A DNA stretch of 64,000 nucleotides from Ruminiclostridium sp. (GTDB taxonomy: Bacteria; Bacillota; Clostridia; Oscillospirales; Ruminococcaceae), in the NCBI GenBank assembly GCA_017635675.1, contig JAGBLA010000117.1, positions 1 through 64,000 on the forward strand, in the 5' to 3' direction. A program made the translations under genes and the position numbers. This document shows positions 63,487 through 64,000 of this stretch, piece after piece. Numbering within the stretch: the first letter of the stretch is position 1; each line of letters starts with the position of its first letter. The notes below the pieces were generated by a model, which worked only from the letters and a program-made list of their open reading frames with translations, did no database searches and was not told the origin of the DNA.

Positions 63487-64000
63487 ATGGCAAACTATAA
63501 ATTTGAAACTTTACAGCTCCACGTAGGACAGGAACAGGCAGACCCGGTCACCGATTCAAGAGCGGTGCCGATATACGCGACAACATCTTATGTATTCCAT
63601 AACTCCGCTCACGCAGCAGCGCGTTTCGGACTTGCGGACGCGGGAAATATATACGGAAGACTCACTAACTCTACACAGGACGTCCTTGAAAAGCGCATAG
63701 CAGCTCTCGAAGGCGGAGTAGCAGCACTCGCACTTGCTTCCGGCGCAGCGGCTATCACATATACGATACAGGCTCTCGCACAGGCAGGAGAGCATATCGT
63801 TGCACAGAAGACCATTTACGGCGGTTCTTATAACCTGCTTGCACACACACTTCCGCAGTTCGGCATCAAGACGAAATTTGTGAACGCACACGACCTGAAG
63901 GAAGTCGAAGGCGCTATTCAGGAAAACACAAAGGCTATCTATCTTGAAACTCTCGGAAACCCCAACAGCGACATTCCCGATATTGACGCTGTTGCCGAGA
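63487..64000 (+). CDS. metY: O-acetylhomoserine sulfhydrylase (partial, runs off the window)
   Basis: PLP enzyme of the Cys/Met metabolism family that makes homocysteine from O-acetylhomoserine and sulfide; some members also make cysteine. The visible 171 residues include FETLQLHVGQEQADPVTDSR, PIYATTSYVF, the IYGRLTNSTQDVLEKRIAALEGG segment (given in parts: YGRLTNPT-like and EKRIAALEGG), ASGAAAITY and TIYGGSYNLL, all usual for MetY. The PLP lysine lies beyond the end. AAAGGAAG precedes ATG 63487. It has its own promoter and leader peptide, so control by sulfur amino acids is likely. Confidence 0.93.
   Translation, partial: MANYKFETLQLHVGQEQADPVTDSRAVPIYATTSYVFHNSAHAAARFGLADAGNIYGRLTNSTQDVLEKRIAALEGGVAALALASGAAAITYTIQALAQAGEHIVAQKTIYGGSYNLLAHTLPQFGIKTKFVNAHDLKEVEGAIQENTKAIYLETLGNPNSDIPDIDAVAE

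Overview
The window looks like chromosomal DNA of an anaerobic, endospore-forming low-GC Gram-positive bacterium, most likely a Ruminococcus-like member of the Oscillospiraceae (Clostridia). The grounds are spore genes (gpr, spoIIP), HPr kinase, an oxygen-independent ribonucleotide reductase, a NAD-linked type PyrK/PyrD pair, TTGACA-17-TATAAT promoters, strong AGGAGG ribosome sites and many TTG starts. The genus is an inference from gene content. No rRNA, tRNA, prophage, CRISPR array or complete insertion sequence was seen.

Layout. 0-6.2 kb (+): a PASTA Ser/Thr kinase with RsgA, then an ECF-type sigma factor with a membrane-anchored probable anti-sigma protein. 6.2-11.4 kb (-): serA, serC, nrdD and rpsT; nrdD has two NrdR-like boxes but appears to stop just before its glycyl-radical segment. 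11.5-13.7 kb (+): gpr-spoIIP. 13.7-18.7 kb (-): a GNAT acetyltransferase, an acyl-CoA synthetase with its XRE/cupin regulator, nth and cardiolipin synthase. 18.7-24.9 kb: a Ca2+/cation antiporter, a membrane-anchored GH25 protein, an RlmA-type methyltransferase (-), a HAD phosphatase and a diguanylate cyclase. The last of these ends in a terminator hairpin whose loop is filled by three 67-bp palindromic repeats. 24.9-31 kb (+): a methylthioadenosine salvage cluster (PNP, mtnA, an unknown 147-aa protein, mtaD) followed by cca and mreB. 31-33.7 kb (-): a CBS-domain protein, TatD and a LacI regulator. 34-41 kb (+): a second LacI regulator, GH95 alpha-fucosidase and GH2 beta-galactosidase, with a 133-bp MITE-like element inserted at the GH95 stop codon. 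41-49.5 kb (+): hprK, PHP phosphatase, ROK glucokinase, murB, rapZ, whiA, pfkA, then a tetrahydrofolate riboswitch in front of folT, and proC. 49.6-58.5 kb (+): a pyrimidine operon, pyrC-pyrF-carA-carB-(membrane protein)-pyrK-pyrD. 58.5-62.4 kb (+): a GyrI-like protein with ilvB-ilvN-ilvC. 62.4-64 kb (+): comF, a truncated GNAT gene, and metY behind a short leader peptide that ends in Met-Tyr-Arg-Cys.

Most of the content is core metabolism. The less ordinary signals are regulatory or structural: the metY leader peptide, the hairpin repeat array inside a terminator, the truncated NrdD, the MITE-like repeats, the enlarged FolT behind its riboswitch, the purine-nucleoside salvage cluster with its unknown partner, and the unexplained sigma/anti-sigma pair.
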